A stretch of DNA of 64,000 nucleotides from Anodontia alba (GCA_964016985.1 OZ024825.1:36517557-36581556), one strand, 5' to 3'; positions 45,089-55,304 are shown, counted from the stretch's first letter. Notes: generated by a model not told the origin, from the sequence alone. Program-made: numbers and translations.

Positions 45089-45208
45089 TATGGCCCGTGC
45101 AGCAACTTTTGACCAAGGGCAAATTTCATGAAAAACTTCCAGAGGGTTAAGAGTTGTAGCCTGGACACGAAGTGTGACAGAGAAAGACGGAATGCTACTA
45201 TTACCAAT

Positions 45209-45426
45209 CATTACGAAAACGCGCCTATTCAAATATATAGAAAATTTCACCTCCAAAAACTGAAAATTTTCAGATAAAAAACTCTTATATTTTTCATATT
45301 TCTGCTCAAAACATAGATTGTTGGTACTCGTTAGAACCTCCTCGATGTATATCCCTGTAAACCCCAGTTTTTCTATATAAAAGTGGGGTTAAAGGGGGTC
45401 AAAATTATATGCGTGTTTTCGTGATG
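45209..45426 (-). mobile_element. Family A hairpin MITE, copy 7 (stem half deleted)
   Basis: Ends CATTACGAAAACGCGCCTAT and GCGTGTTTTCGTGATG. One arm of the central hairpin (after GTTAGAACCTCCTCG) is missing; the element is 218 bp. Confidence 0.8.
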
Positions 45427-45510
45427 GTTATCGCTTCGCCAGTGGCAGAGTACAAATAATAGATCTACCGTAAAACATCAATGACTCGTTTATCGTGACA
45501 ATGTATTTTA

Positions 45511-45560
45511 TGTGTACTCATTAGAATCGCCTCACTGAGGCGATTCTAATGAGTATACAC
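45511..45560. mobile_element. Family B core hairpin, copy 2
   Basis: TGTGTACTCATTAGAATCGC then CTCA and its complement; a nearly perfect 50-bp stem. T/A at the variable pair. Confidence 0.8.
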
Positions 45561-45597
45561 AGCATACCATCATTTTATAGAAGATCGGAAAGCATCC

Positions 45598-45811
45598 CTA
45601 AATTATTCCACTTGACTCCTGACCTGGCGCAATGATTAACCCCTCAGTGGCTCGGATACTCGTGTCTGGAACAAAAGTACCCATGGTTCCAAAGATATAT
45701 CCAGAATCATTACCAGACACACTTCCTGAATGATCGCACCATTTAAGTTCGACTGTAATTCGTTGGAATATGTCATATCCATCGGTAGTGGAGATGGATG
45801 ACTGATACATT
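45598..45811 (-). CDS. Candidate terminal exon, unrecognised protein
   Basis: The frame runs to a TAG at 45598 and encodes VELKWCDHSGSVSGNDSGYI, GTMGTFVPDTSIRATEG and IIAPGQESSGII. The composition is balanced and protein-like, unlike the low-complexity frames around it. It starts either at a Met (45811) or after an acceptor-like ACAAATGTATCAG ending near 45798. No family was recognised and no partner exon was found, so it may be a chance frame or a repeat-borne remnant. Confidence 0.28.
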
Positions 45812-46029
45812 TGTCAAGTAAAAACGTTGATGTAGCTATGCACCTTCGAGAACCACATTACGATCTGCACAATCACAAAGTTTGATCAGGTTCTAGGGCG
45901 TTGAGGGATGGGTTCGTGGGGGAGGGGTCAATCGAACGATACTTTGACTAAAAATCTAATTTCATAGAATTTTTTTGAATTTGATACACTTTGTATACTA
46001 TATGTATTTACCCTAATTATTCGCAAACC

Positions 46030-46200
46030 TTACTCTTAATCTTATACTTCTCCAAAAAGTCGTCATGTCTATTTTTCTACCTTTGAATGTGTCTAAAATT
46101 GCTGGATGAGCGGCAAACAGTGTAGATCCTGATCAGACGCCGCGTTCTGCGGCGTCTGATCTGAATCTACACTGTTTCTTCAGACATATCTGTTCCTATA
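46030..46200 (+). mobile_element. Family C hairpin, copy 5
   Basis: Hairpin at 46112-46178: GGCAAACAGTGTAGATCCTG, inner GACGCCGCGTTCTGCGGCGT. The left flank TGCTGGATGAGCGGCAAACA matches the copy at 59593. Confidence 0.75.
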
Positions 46201-46765
46201 CGTAAAATAATGATAGTAATTTGATCAAATCGACTCCCCAATCCCACCCCATTCCCTACAGAAATTCTGAGCCCCCTATTAAACAATTCTGGCTCCGTTC
46301 TTAGATGTTAGCTATCATGGCTTCAGCCCGATGTGTAGCTTAAGCATTTACCTTGAATGGATGTTCCTCCAGGACTGCGTTCAGAAGTGCAAAGTGCCAT
46401 GGATCCCTGTACATAATTACGAGGCCAACAGGAGCAGGTGTCCAGGGGTAACTTCCACTTCCGACCGTAGACTAGCTACTAATCTGATAATAAGTCTGAT
46501 TATTTTTTAATGATAAAAGATAGTCAACTTCTTAATGATGGCAAGTCTGTTTGATGGAGTCTCCAATATACATATTGGATAAGTATTATCAACTGGGGCT
46601 AAAATTGAGAAAGGAGACTAGACTAGCTAAAATAATCAAATAGATGGCTTTGCTACCATATTATTCATTTTAACGCCTAGTGTCTAGGCTATTCTGACCA
46701 CAGCCCAGATTAGACCCCAGAGGACTTGTTAAGATGAGTATTTGATGACAATTCTGTTAGTTTTT
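46201..46765. other. No gene or recognised repeat
   Basis: Nothing recognised on either strand. Confidence 0.4.
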
Positions 46766-46809
46766 ATTTTTTTTTTTTTTTTTTATTTTTTTTTTTCAGT
46801 ATCTCAAGG

Positions 46810-46880
46810 AAACATACTGTAGATACTCATTAGAAGCGCCTCAGTGAGGCGCTTCCAATGACTATCCACAACATATGTTG
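46810..46880. mobile_element. Family B core hairpin, copy 3
   Basis: AACATACTGTAGATACTCAT, TAGAAGCGCCTCAGTGAGGC, GCTTCCAATGACTATCCACA. G/C at the variable pair. A T-rich tract (46766-46797) precedes it. Confidence 0.75.
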
Positions 46881-46979
46881 TTGTTTTTTTCATGGAGAAA
46901 CAAAAAGATATACATGTATTTCAGAATTATCGCCAAATACTCATCCTTTACAAGGCCATTGTCACTCTGACCTGAAAGT

Positions 46980-47225
46980 GGCTGCCACACGTCTCATAGG
47001 AACTACTATTTGACCATTCTCTTGCTAAACACGACATGCCCTGCCTTAGCAAACAGTGTAGATCCAGATCAGTTGGCTTCTGAAGAAGCCAACTGATCTA
47101 GATATGCACTGTTTGTCATTAAATATGTGAATTTCTATCAAAAACCCAGATCAAGTAATCTGATTGGCTGGAAATTAGAAGTGGGCGTGGCATTTAAATT
47201 TATTCAACATGACAAGGGTTAAAGA
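46980..47225 (-). mobile_element. Family C second stem type, copy 6
   Basis: Hairpin at 47049-47116: GCAAACAGTGTAGATCCAGA then inner TCAGTTGGCTTCTGAAGAAG / CCAACTGA. The flank GATTGGCTGGAAATTAGAAG then TGGGCGTGGCATTTAAATT recurs inverted at 51505-51612, and in diverged form without a stem at 59280-59390. Confidence 0.8.
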
Positions 47226-47366
47226 AAGATTTTTTGCTCTTCCCGGAAACATTTTCCTCAAAGAATACACTCCCCCATGTACATAGAAACAAACTCTCTT
47301 CTGTTGGAATGGTCTTATACAAGGTAGGGTCTCCTACAATGTGACATATGAGAGAATCATAAAATA

Positions 47367-47672
47367 CAGTTGACTTTCGTTATCTCGACTTCGCTTATCT
47401 CGAATAACCGCTTATCTCGAAGTGAAAATATGGTCATCTAACAATAGGTAACAAAATATTGTGGAAGAGAGGAGAAATCGCTCTTAAGGAGCAATTTCTC
47501 CTCCTTTCCACAATATTTTCAATATATCTCTAACTTCTGGAGTCAAATAACATGTTCATTTGTGAAGTGTGGTTGTTTTTTCCTCAATTCTGCAAATCTG
47601 ATATGTCGAGGTACGGATATCTCGAAGTATTTCACAGAATCCCTTAGACTTCGAGATAAAGAGAGTCGACTG
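47367..47672. mobile_element. pogo/Tigger-like MITE (family G), copy 2
   Basis: 306 bp with TA on each side (47365-47366, 47673-47674). Ends CAGTTGACTTTCGTTATCTC and GATAAAGAGAGTCGACTG. Opposite orientation to 16637-16960. A central GGAGAAATCGCTCTTAAGGA hairpin. Confidence 0.85.
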
Positions 47673-47705
47673 TATATGATATTTAGCGATCTATACCTTC
47701 TGCGA

Positions 47706-47941
47706 ACTTTTATATAGTAAAACTGGGGTTTACAGGGGTATAAATTGTTTCTCTTATTTCTGCTCAAAAACATAAAATGTGGGTACTCGTTAGAACCGCT
47801 TTGCCGAGGCGGTTCTAACGAGTACCCACAATCTATGTTTAGAGCAGAAATATGAAAAATATCAGAGTTTTTTTATCACCCAATTTTCAGGTTTTGGAGG
47901 TGAAATTGTCTATATATTTGAATAGGCGTGTTTTCGTAATG
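47706..47941 (+). mobile_element. Family A hairpin MITE, copy 8 (5' truncated)
   Basis: Begins inside at ACTTTTATATAGTAAAACTG and ends AATAGGCGTGTTTTCGTAAT G. The central stem GTTAGAACCGCTTTGCCGAG has two mismatches on the left arm. It lies 33 bp after the G element. Confidence 0.8.
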
Positions 47942-48138
47942 AAACAGTGAAATTATTGGTTTCGATTTCACCGAGAAATCTCTATATTTCACTGAAAATC
48001 ATAAAAGAAAATTGTTGTTAGGCTGCAATGTTTTTATTTTTGTCTTTCTATCATAATATCATGAAAGGTTTAACTATTTACAGCAACAGAGCACTCTTTG
48101 TTAAACAAGAAGAGCCACCACCGATTTCTTATCATGCA

Positions 48139-48465
48139 CATTACAAAAACATGCCTGTTCAAATATATTGAAAATTTCACCTCCAAAAACTGAAAATTTT
48201 CAAATAAAAACTCTGATATTTTTCATATTTCTGCTCAAATCATAGACTGTGGGTACTCGTTAGAACCACCCCGGTGAGGTGGTGCTAACGAGTTGTAGAC
48301 TGTGGGCACTCGTTAGGACCGCTCGGCGAGGCAGTTCTAACGAATACCCACAATCTATTTTTGAGCAGAAATAAGAAAAATAATGTATACCCTGTAAAAA
48401 CCAGCTTTAGTGTGTAAAAGTGGGGTTTAAGGGGGTCAATATTATAGAGGAGTGTTTTCGTGATG
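48139..48465 (-). mobile_element. Family A hairpin MITE, copy 9 (doubled stem)
   Basis: Ends CATTACAAAAACATGCCTGT and GAGTGTTTTCGTGATG. The centre has two successive stem-loops: GAACCACCCCGGTGAGGTGG, then after GTAGACTGTGGGCACTCG a second GGACCGCTCGGCGAGGCAGT. Longest copy (327 bp). Confidence 0.8.
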
Positions 48466-48736
48466 AAATTATGTGCCAAAATTTTGTATATAAAACTGTT
48501 TCACCCACTTACATCTGTGGGTCGTTCAGTCATGAATTAACAGTCCCTCCTGACATGTGGAATACATTTGCACGAAGCAAACGTGAGACGAATACATATA
48601 ATTCATTTAACTTTGTGTTAGAACAGCAATAAGGTTTGATCCAACCCCAGTACATTCTATTACTAGAAAAGAAAATATTCAATATTACTTGCACGAATTT
48701 GTACTTATTGTATGAACATAATTTAGACCATTTTGC

Positions 48737-48842
48737 GTCCCAACGGGGACGTAGCATTTTACAACGTCGCATCAACGTCAATGCACATGACGTAGCATCA
48801 TCGTTCATGCGACGTTGTCTCAACGTTGCGTGCCCGCTGAGG
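48737..48842. mobile_element. Family I palindromic element, copy 3
   Basis: CAACGTCGCATCAACGTCAA, TGACGTAGCATCATCGTTCA, TGCGACGTTGTCTCAACGTT, then GCGTGCCCGCTGAGG. Diverged arms. Confidence 0.65.
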
Positions 48843-49516
48843 TTGATCTTGAAAGCCCAATACAAGTTTGTGCTTAATGTATTTCACTAAATTAAAATTA
48901 AAATAGTTATCACGAAAAAATAAGCGGAAAACTATAAACTCGAGTTTACCATACAGTGTAAAAAAATACCCCTAGATTTTATAGAAAAATCACTGGTAAT
49001 TGGTTGCTTAAATTTTACGGGCACCTGTAGAATTTTTGCAGGAATTATCTCGCGGGTTAAGTAGGCTTAACATAACATAAGGCAGCTCACATCCCTACTC
49101 TGTCCTACGTTACCCGTCTTGCCCTACTCTGCCCTGTTTTGCAAATAATCTCCGGACGCCCGTAAAAATTAACGGTAAATGCGCTGACAGCCAGTCGCAC
49201 ATTATTTTACCGAAAAATCAATGGGATATTTTAAAATCTACAAGAAAATAAATCGAAACGATTTGGCCATAGAAACAATGTGTAACGTAAATAACTGGCC
49301 ATTAGATGCCTAATTAATTTCAAATGACGGCCGTTATGTTAAATTTCAGAATACCATACCTACTAAAACAAATCTGTTTTGGTGGGCGAGTCTGATGTGG
49401 AGAGGTCTATTGGCAGTATTTGTCAGTTGTTATCAATTTTGTTTCTTACCTAAGAAATCTCATATGATCACTCTCAATTACTTGAAACCGCGAGAGTTGT
49501 TCTTTGTTTTCAATTC
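48843..49516. other. No gene or recognised repeat
   Basis: Nothing recognised; a CCTACTCTGTCCTACGTTAC / CCTACTCTGCCCTGTTTTG minor repeat near 49095-49140. Confidence 0.35.
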
Positions 49517-49709
49517 TTGAAGCGCCAAGTAAAATTTGTAGTAGACGATATTCTAAATTTATTTATTTTTTTTTTTTTTATTATTTTATTTTTCATAGAG
49601 ACAAGTCCTGACATTTCATGTGAATCGTCTGCTTCGATTTTCGATTACCGGTAATTTGTATGAAAAAGAAAAGTCGTCGGCTGCAGGTATGATTGGCACT
49701 TAATGGATT
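49517..49709. mobile_element. Family D hairpin MITE, copy 7 (diverged)
   Basis: AAGCGCCAAGTAAAATTTGT then AGTAGACGATATTC; right side AAGTCGTCGGCTGCAGG. Only one half of the core (ACATTTCATGTGAATCGTC) survives. Confidence 0.55.
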
Positions 49710-49859
49710 AAAACAAACATCCTTGTCAGATGACAAAACTGGATATACACTAGCCATCAATCAGTGGTCAAAATGAACAAGATTTAATGGACTTCATGAT
49801 TAGAAAAAAGCACAATTACTGTATATCCAGACAGTTACTTGTGCATCTGAGCAGACCAT

Positions 49860-49945
49860 TCAGAGGAGATGCCAAGGCTTATTTTCTCTGAAAATATATG
49901 TGTACATATTTCAGTGTCGTCTGCTGTGATAAGCGCTTTAAAGGT
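49860..49945. repeat. Family D fragment
   Basis: GCCAAGGCTTATTTTCTCTG then TCAGTGTCGTCTGCTGTGAT and AAGCGCTTTAAAGGTTAA: a right end without its partner. Confidence 0.5.
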
Positions 49946-50088
49946 TAATTGAGAATGTATTAAGCTGATAACCCTAGCACTACCACGCCGCAGCCCCGCG
50001 CCTACTCCAGTCCCGCGCCGCGGCACCCCGACAAATCTAGTTCTTGTCCAGAAATGAATTCTCTTTAGCATGTCACAGCTTATACCCA

Positions 50089-50317
50089 TTAACCCATTAT
50101 TGCCTGGTGGATTCTTCCATCTCATTATTTGGACAGTCTCATTTCCAATTTAAAGCGGTGTCTGAAGTGTTTTATTATATTTGCGCTCAACAGAAATTCT
50201 CATATTTAAAGCGGACAGTGTAGACCCTGATCAGACGTCGCGTTCTGAGGCGTCTGATCTGGGTCTACACAGTTTGCCAATGTCCCTTCTGTGGGACATT
50301 AGGCGTAAATGGGTTAA
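50089..50317 (-). mobile_element. Family C hairpin MITE, copy 7 (complete)
   Basis: 229 bp. TTAACCCATT at one end and AAATGGGTTAA at the other form terminal inverted repeats. The hairpin is at 50211-50279 (GACGTCGCGTTCTGAGGCGT inner stem, one mismatch). The tail carries TGGATTCTTCCATCTC and CATTTCCAATTTAAAGCGG. Confidence 0.8.
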
Positions 50318-50783
50318 GTTTACCGTGATCGGTTATTTGTAACTCTGCTTCCAGACAGGGAAAGCCTAGTGTCTTCCAGGACAGTTTCACCAGCCTTCTT
50401 AAAATTCTGTCTTAGAAATTACGGTAAACTGATATTTAAGGAGACCAAATTAACTAAAACATCTTCCGGCTGACATTGATTTTTGCCTGAGTTGTTTGTC
50501 CAGCGGCGCGATCGGTCTAAAAGCCTTGCATTATTAGGACGGGATCAGAAAACCTGGGTCCCTCTGAGGCTTACAGAGAGATAGCACCACGGAAACGCTA
50601 ATTTATCACTGTAATTGTACAGTAAATCGTGTGATTTACCAAAGAAATGGCACGAGATAGACTTAGTTGTGCGCCTGCTTAATGGGAGCCTATATTATTG
50701 TGCGCCAGCTAATGGAAACTGCATCAAATTGTGAGCGAGAGAGAGGCCCAAGTTCAGTCTTAGAATGCCGGAGGTCTTTCAGT
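50318..50783. other. No gene or recognised repeat
   Basis: Contains small direct repeats (CTTAATGGGAGCCTATATTA against GCTAATGGAAACTGCATCAA). No gene. Confidence 0.35.
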
Positions 50784-51014
50784 AAACGCTTAGCTTGCTG
50801 GGAAAATATTCAGAGACGACATTTTTAAATATTTTTCTTATTTTATTTTATTTATTTTTTTTTCTTCAGAAAATAAGGTTTGACATTTCATGCAAATTGT
50901 CTCCTCGGGAGACAATTTGCATGAAATTTCAAACCTTATTTGCTGGGAAAAAAATAAGAAAAATATTACCAATTTGTCGTCTGCTGAATTTACCCAGAGA
51001 GTGGTAATGGTTAA
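50784..51014. mobile_element. Family D hairpin MITE, copy 9 (best stem)
   Basis: AAACGCTTAGCTTGCTGGGA at left, ACCCAGAGAGTGGTAATGGT at right. The central stem TTTGACATTTCATGCAAATT then GTCTCC / GGAGAC and complement (about 50878-50933) is almost perfect. Confidence 0.8.
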
Positions 51015-51412
51015 CAAGAAAAATCAATTTTCTTAGAAAGATACGCATTTTAAAAGACGTTCTGGATCTTATCACAAAGACAAAAAGAGGATAATAAGCA
51101 TTTCGGACGTTGTTCTTTTCGTCATAAATTATAAGAAACCACCATGGTGTTCGAAAATTTGACAAAATTTTGTTTATGACAATATTTTATAATTTGTGTC
51201 CCCTATATTAATAAAAGAGACGCTACTGGGCGCCTTCGAAAACGTTCATTTGATTATCTTTATGATGAATGTTCCCAGCACTGGTGTCTGGGCTGGAACA
51301 CAAGAGTCTGGGACTGCTGATCACAGGGCTCGTCAAACCTTCAAATATTATTCCGGTAAAAGCGCGGTAAATACGAGGGGTGTTCAAAAAGTTCGTGAAA
51401 AGTGTTGTAACA
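51015..51412. other. No gene or recognised repeat
   Basis: Forward and reverse frames here (for example 51196-51483) run into the ATT array and lack domains. Confidence 0.35.
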
Positions 51413-51465
51413 TTTATTATTATTATCATTATTATTATTATTATCATTATTATTATTATTTTTTA
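51413..51465. repeat. (ATT)n microsatellite
   Basis: ATT/TTA units with two C interruptions. Confidence 0.9.
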
Positions 51466-51504
51466 ATTATCAAAACACAATGAAACGGTGCGGATCCAGA
51501 ATTA

Positions 51505-51720
51505 TTTAACCTTTGTCATGCTGATTAAATTAAGATGCCACGCCCACTTCTAATTTCCAGCCAATCAGATTTCTTGATTTGGGTTTTTGATATAAATTCA
51601 CATATTTAATAACAAACAGTGCAGATCCAGATCAGTTGGCTTCTTCAGAATCCAACTGATCTGGATCTACACTGTTTGGTAGGACAGGGCATGTCTTGTT
51701 CAGCCAGAAAAAGGTTAATC
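51505..51720 (+). mobile_element. Family C second stem type, copy 8
   Basis: The hairpin at 51613-51678 has inner stem GATCAGTTGGCTTCTTCAGA then ATCCAACTGATC. The flank AAGATGCCACGCCCACTTCT is the complement of that at 47150-47200, so 46980-47225 and this copy are inverted relatives. Confidence 0.8.
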
Positions 51721-51852
51721 GGGCTTCAAATTACTGAGGGGTTGTATAGGCACGGATCTAGGATTATTTAATCGGGGTTCAAAACTACTGTAGTGTTCGA
51801 TTTTATCAAAACAACCATATTTACCCAAAGTATTCGGACAAATAGTCCTGAA

Positions 51853-51918
51853 CAAACAGTGTAGACCCAGATCAGACGCCGCAGAATGCGGCGTCTGATC
51901 AGGGTCTGCACTATTTGT
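51853..51918. mobile_element. Family C hairpin, copy 9
   Basis: CAAACAGTGTAGACCCAGAT then CAGACGCCGCAGAATGCGGC and GTCTGATCAGGGTCTGCACT: inner stem perfect, outer stem with two mismatches. Confidence 0.75.
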
Positions 51919-52243
51919 CGCTCGGTCAGCAATTTAAGATACATCCATAAGTAGTAAAATGACTTGTTCAAGTTTAAACAGAAGTGCATGGTAAAGAATT
52001 GTGGTGTGCGAACTTTTGGGTAAATACAGCATCCAAAATTTTTCAAAATCCAGAAATATCTCTTCGAAAAGGAAATTTTGAGTCAAAGGTGGGATCGACT
52101 GAAACCCTCAAACAGCCTCTGGATCCGCCCATTAGATATTAATCAAAACACTCTACAGTTTTCAGGTGCTCTTGTGTCGTTCTTTTGGCACTGTTCAATA
52201 TATCAAAGTAAGGTGTCAAACTACAGAACAATGTTGTGTTGTA

Positions 52244-52482
52244 ATTGAGCCACCTCATAAGAAAACCAACAAAATGGCATGTGCGCCACACGAAGACTCA
52301 GATCAGCCTGGGCATCCGCCCAGTCTGATCAGAGACTTCGCTGTGCGCTCAGTGGGTAGCTAAGGACCCAAGTTTTCTTCATGCGGACAGCGAAGGCTTA
52401 TCAGACTAGTCGGATGCCCAGGCTGATCTGAGTCTTCGCTGAGCGCACATGCCATTTTGTTGGTTTTGTCATGGCTTGAATT
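52244..52482. mobile_element. Family N MITE (complete)
   Basis: 239 bp. Ends GAGCCACCTCATAAGAAAAC then CAACAAAATGGCATGTGCG; the other end is CGCACATGCCATTTTGTTGG then TTTTGTCATGGCTTGAA. Inside, AGACTCAGATCAGCCTGGGC and its complement form a long stem. Fragments at 2760, 30225 and 38857. Confidence 0.8.
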
Positions 52483-52494
52483 TGGCTAAACATT

Positions 52495-52883
52495 CAACAT
52501 TCGAATGTTGAACCACACGACTTTCTACATTCGAATGTCGAGCCATACGACATTCAACATTCGAATGTTGAGCCACACGATACTCGACATTCGAATGTCG
52601 AGCCACGCGTGAAGTTGGCTAAACATTCGTCATTCGAATGTTGAACCACACGACATTCAACATTCGAATGTCGAGCCACGCGTGAAGCAGCAAAACATTC
52701 GACATTCGAATGTTGAGCCACACGATATTCGACATTCGAGTGTCCAACCACGCGGCACTCGATATTCGAATGTCGAGCCACGCGTAAAGTTGACTAAACA
52801 TTCGACATTCGAATGTTGAGCCACACGACATTCGACATTCGAATGTCAAGCCACACGGCATTCGTCATTCCACATTCGAATGT
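52495..52883. repeat. Minisatellite of about 30-bp palindromic units
   Basis: About a dozen units of CATTCGACATTCGAATGTCG then AGCCACACGA. Each contains a 14-16-bp perfect palindrome round TTCGAA. Two interspersed copies of GCGTGAAG(T/C) mark a higher-order step. Reverse-strand frames giving repeated HSNVECRV are artefacts. Confidence 0.85.
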
Positions 52884-52884
52884 T

Positions 52885-52885
<1 letters not shown>

Positions 52886-52963
<78 letters not shown>
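52886..52963. repeat. (GATA)n microsatellite
   Basis: About 19 units directly after the minisatellite, ending in GATACGGACGGATAGG, as the array at 42281 is followed by GACGGAC. Confidence 0.95.
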
Positions 52964-52964
<1 letters not shown>

Positions 52965-53235
52965 CGGACGGATAGGCGTTCCAACTAACATTGTATTAAC
53001 CTTAAAGATTAGTGCACCTTCTACAAAATGAGCAGACAACATAAAAGGGATATGTCTCTCAAGTAGAATGGAAACTATTCAAAAACCTTGCCGTTATTTT
53101 GCACAGGGGACACACATTTTGCTAGCAGAAAGTTACCTCCCTAGGTTTTGAAACCTTTCAAAAATTGGGACTGCTCTAAGGAACGAATTTGTTCTCTCTG
53201 AGCATTTGAAGGTTGGAGAATACTTGCATGCCATA

Positions 53236-53322
53236 TCTCAGTGGGCACCTGACGTTTATACATAAAATATCGCATCAACGTCATTGCAACGTCATGTTGT
53301 CTCAACTTTGCGTGCCTGCTGG
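53236..53322. mobile_element. Family I palindromic element, copy 4
   Basis: CAGTGGGCACCTGACGTTTA at left, CTCAACTTTGCGTGCCTGCT at right, CGCATCAACGTCATTGCAAC inside. The ends GTGGGCA and TGCCTGC are roughly inverted. Confidence 0.6.
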
Positions 53323-53335
53323 AAATAGTTTCCCA

Positions 53336-53563
53336 CTAACCCATTGTAGACTGAATAGACTCCCCTACACTACATATTGGAAGAGTCCAATTTCAGTTTG
53401 AGGGATGCCCACCTATGAGATTTATATATTCCTAGAGAAAAATGGCTAAACTATTCGCAAACAGTGGAGACCCTGATCAGACGCCGTATTCTGTGGCGTC
53501 TGATCTGAGTCTACACTGTTTGGCAAGTACCCTTTTAGGGGTCTCCAAACTGCAATGGGCTAA
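53336..53563 (-). mobile_element. Family C hairpin MITE, copy 10
   Basis: CTAACCCATTGTAGACTGAA and CTGCAATGGGCTAAAG ends; hairpin 53457-53524 with inner GACGCCGTATTCTGTGGCGT. Confidence 0.75.
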
Positions 53564-53732
53564 AGAAGGTGTATCCGTTCCCCTTATTTGTCACATAAAC
53601 TAGGGTTTTGCATTTAATATGAATCGTCTGTGCGTGCAAGCCAAATTTTTAGGTGGATGAGAGGCGGGGAATGTTTTAAAATACCGCCCACCAATGTTTA
53701 AATTCAGTATTTTAAGGTTAATGGGGGTAGGC

Positions 53733-53759
53733 AAAAAAAAAAAAAAAAAAAAAAAAAAA
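53733..53759. repeat. Poly-A tract
   Basis: About 27 A. Confidence 0.95.
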
Positions 53760-53817
53760 TTGGAGAACAAGCGAACATGACACATTATTTATTTCAGTTG
53801 TATTGTTGTAGAAACCA

Positions 53818-54206
53818 GGGCCCAGTTGTTCAAAATTTAACAAAGATGTTAGCTAACGAGACGTTAAAATGTCTATTTTGAAATAGTGCATATATAGAGG
53901 ATATTCAAATGTTTGGAGTGAATATGACTTTTATTTCATCGAGTGAAGTGAAAAAAATATATATTTCATGAGTGCCGAAGGCACGAAACATGCATTTTAT
54001 TTCATTAATAATTCTCTTTATTTCATTACTTTGTATATAATAAATATTGATATTTTGCTGAAAAAAAAAATGTGACATATTTTTGCAGCCACGTGATACA
54101 AAGTATTAATGTATTTGAAAATACCTTAGTTATATAATCTCACGAGTTTGACATTAATGAGTTCGTTTAGCTAACGATGCTTTCAAAGTTAAACAACTGG
54201 GCCCAG
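53818..54206. mobile_element. Family O MITE, copy 2
   Basis: GGGCCCAGTTGTTCAAA at left and GTTAAACAACTGGGCCCAG at right; subterminal GTTAGCTAACGAGACG and GTTTAGCTAACGATGC. 389 bp against 167 bp for copy 1; the extra is AT-rich internal DNA. Confidence 0.8.
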
Positions 54207-54338
54207 ACATCAGATCAATCACATAAATTGAGGGTTCTTAGGCGGCTCCTTTTGATTTTGTTTCCCTGATTTTATGATACGGACATATGCTCAGGCTGAT
54301 GAAGTGCTACTGTCGTTCGTGTTTATACGTGATCGTTG

Positions 54339-54366
54339 TTTTTTTTTTTATTTATTTTATTTTATT

Positions 54367-54401
<35 letters not shown>

Positions 54402-54422
54402 TTTTTTCTCTCTCTCTCTCGT
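54339..54422. repeat. (TTTA)n and (TC)n microsatellites
   Basis: TTTATTTA units followed by six to seven TC, then CGTTCGTTCGGCTCGGTGCG. Confidence 0.9.
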
Positions 54423-54841
54423 TCGTTCGGCTCGGTGCGGTGTGGTGTTTTAACCTCTGTAAGTTTCGCCATTTTTCTAGTTCGCCGCGAGCGGTTTTGT
54501 AACTCGGCGGTTTCGGTCCTAGTCAAAAAAAATTAAACAAGCAAGAAAACAAAAGCTATTTTACCCGTTTGACTATTATTGTCTAATGAAGTCTCTGAGG
54601 AAGTCCATTAGTAGTACGAGAACGTAGACGGTGCTATAAATTTTCAAAACGAAAGTTTACATGTATTTATTTATCAACATATTAAAAGAGAATATCTGTT
54701 TTCTTACACTCAGTATCCTAGGACAGAATAAAAAATGAAGAGCACATTTTAATACATTCATCTTCTGTTATACTTCCTCTCCTTTAAAATAGTATTGTTC
54801 TCCAAGCTACATGTATAAACAGACCTTCCCTTGAGAATACC

Positions 54842-55030
54842 CGAGCGAGAGTGAGCTTGGTGCCCTATTGGTTAGTGCTATCGATTTGCAGGCGGAAGGT
54901 CATGGGTTCAAACCCACTCAGACTGAAAAAAAAAAATGTTCATAAAATGAGTATACCTAGCTCATACTCAATGTGCCCTGTTTTCAGTATAAAGCCAGCC
55001 TGAGGGCCGGCGCTTTGTCACGGATAGCAT
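54842..55030 (+). mobile_element. tRNA-derived SINE, second type
   Basis: Head GGTGCCCTATTGGTTAGTGC (A-box-like) with B box GGTTCAAACCC at about 54906-54916, close to the GGTTCRANYCC consensus. An A11 run and the tail CCAGCCTGAGGGCCGGCGCT follow. It lacks the body of the first SINE type. Confidence 0.65.
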
Positions 55031-55126
55031 CCCCAAGTCTGCATAGGTGATCCATGAAAGCAAGGCTGTACAAAGGCATATATACATTACACATTCGACG
55101 CTTGCTGAGCGTGGCAGGTTAGTACA

Positions 55127-55166
55127 TTACGTGTGCGTGCGTGTGTGCATGTGTGTATGTGTGTAT

Positions 55167-55204
<38 letters not shown>

Positions 55205-55223
55205 AGGGAGACATTCACACTCA

Positions 55224-55282
<59 letters not shown>

Positions 55283-55304
55283 TGCTGAAGAAAAGTTATT
55301 TCAA

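Noticed and set aside
48530..48890. Opposing frames of 111 and 84 codons
   Set aside because: They overlap family I palindromic sequence and each other; no domain seen.
52495..52883. Possible CRISPR array (short repeats with spacers)
   Set aside because: Units are contiguous variants with no unique spacers, no cas genes and a eukaryotic context.
52554..53042. Frames with repeated HSNVECRV-like peptides
   Set aside because: Periodic translation of the 30-bp minisatellite in several frames at once.
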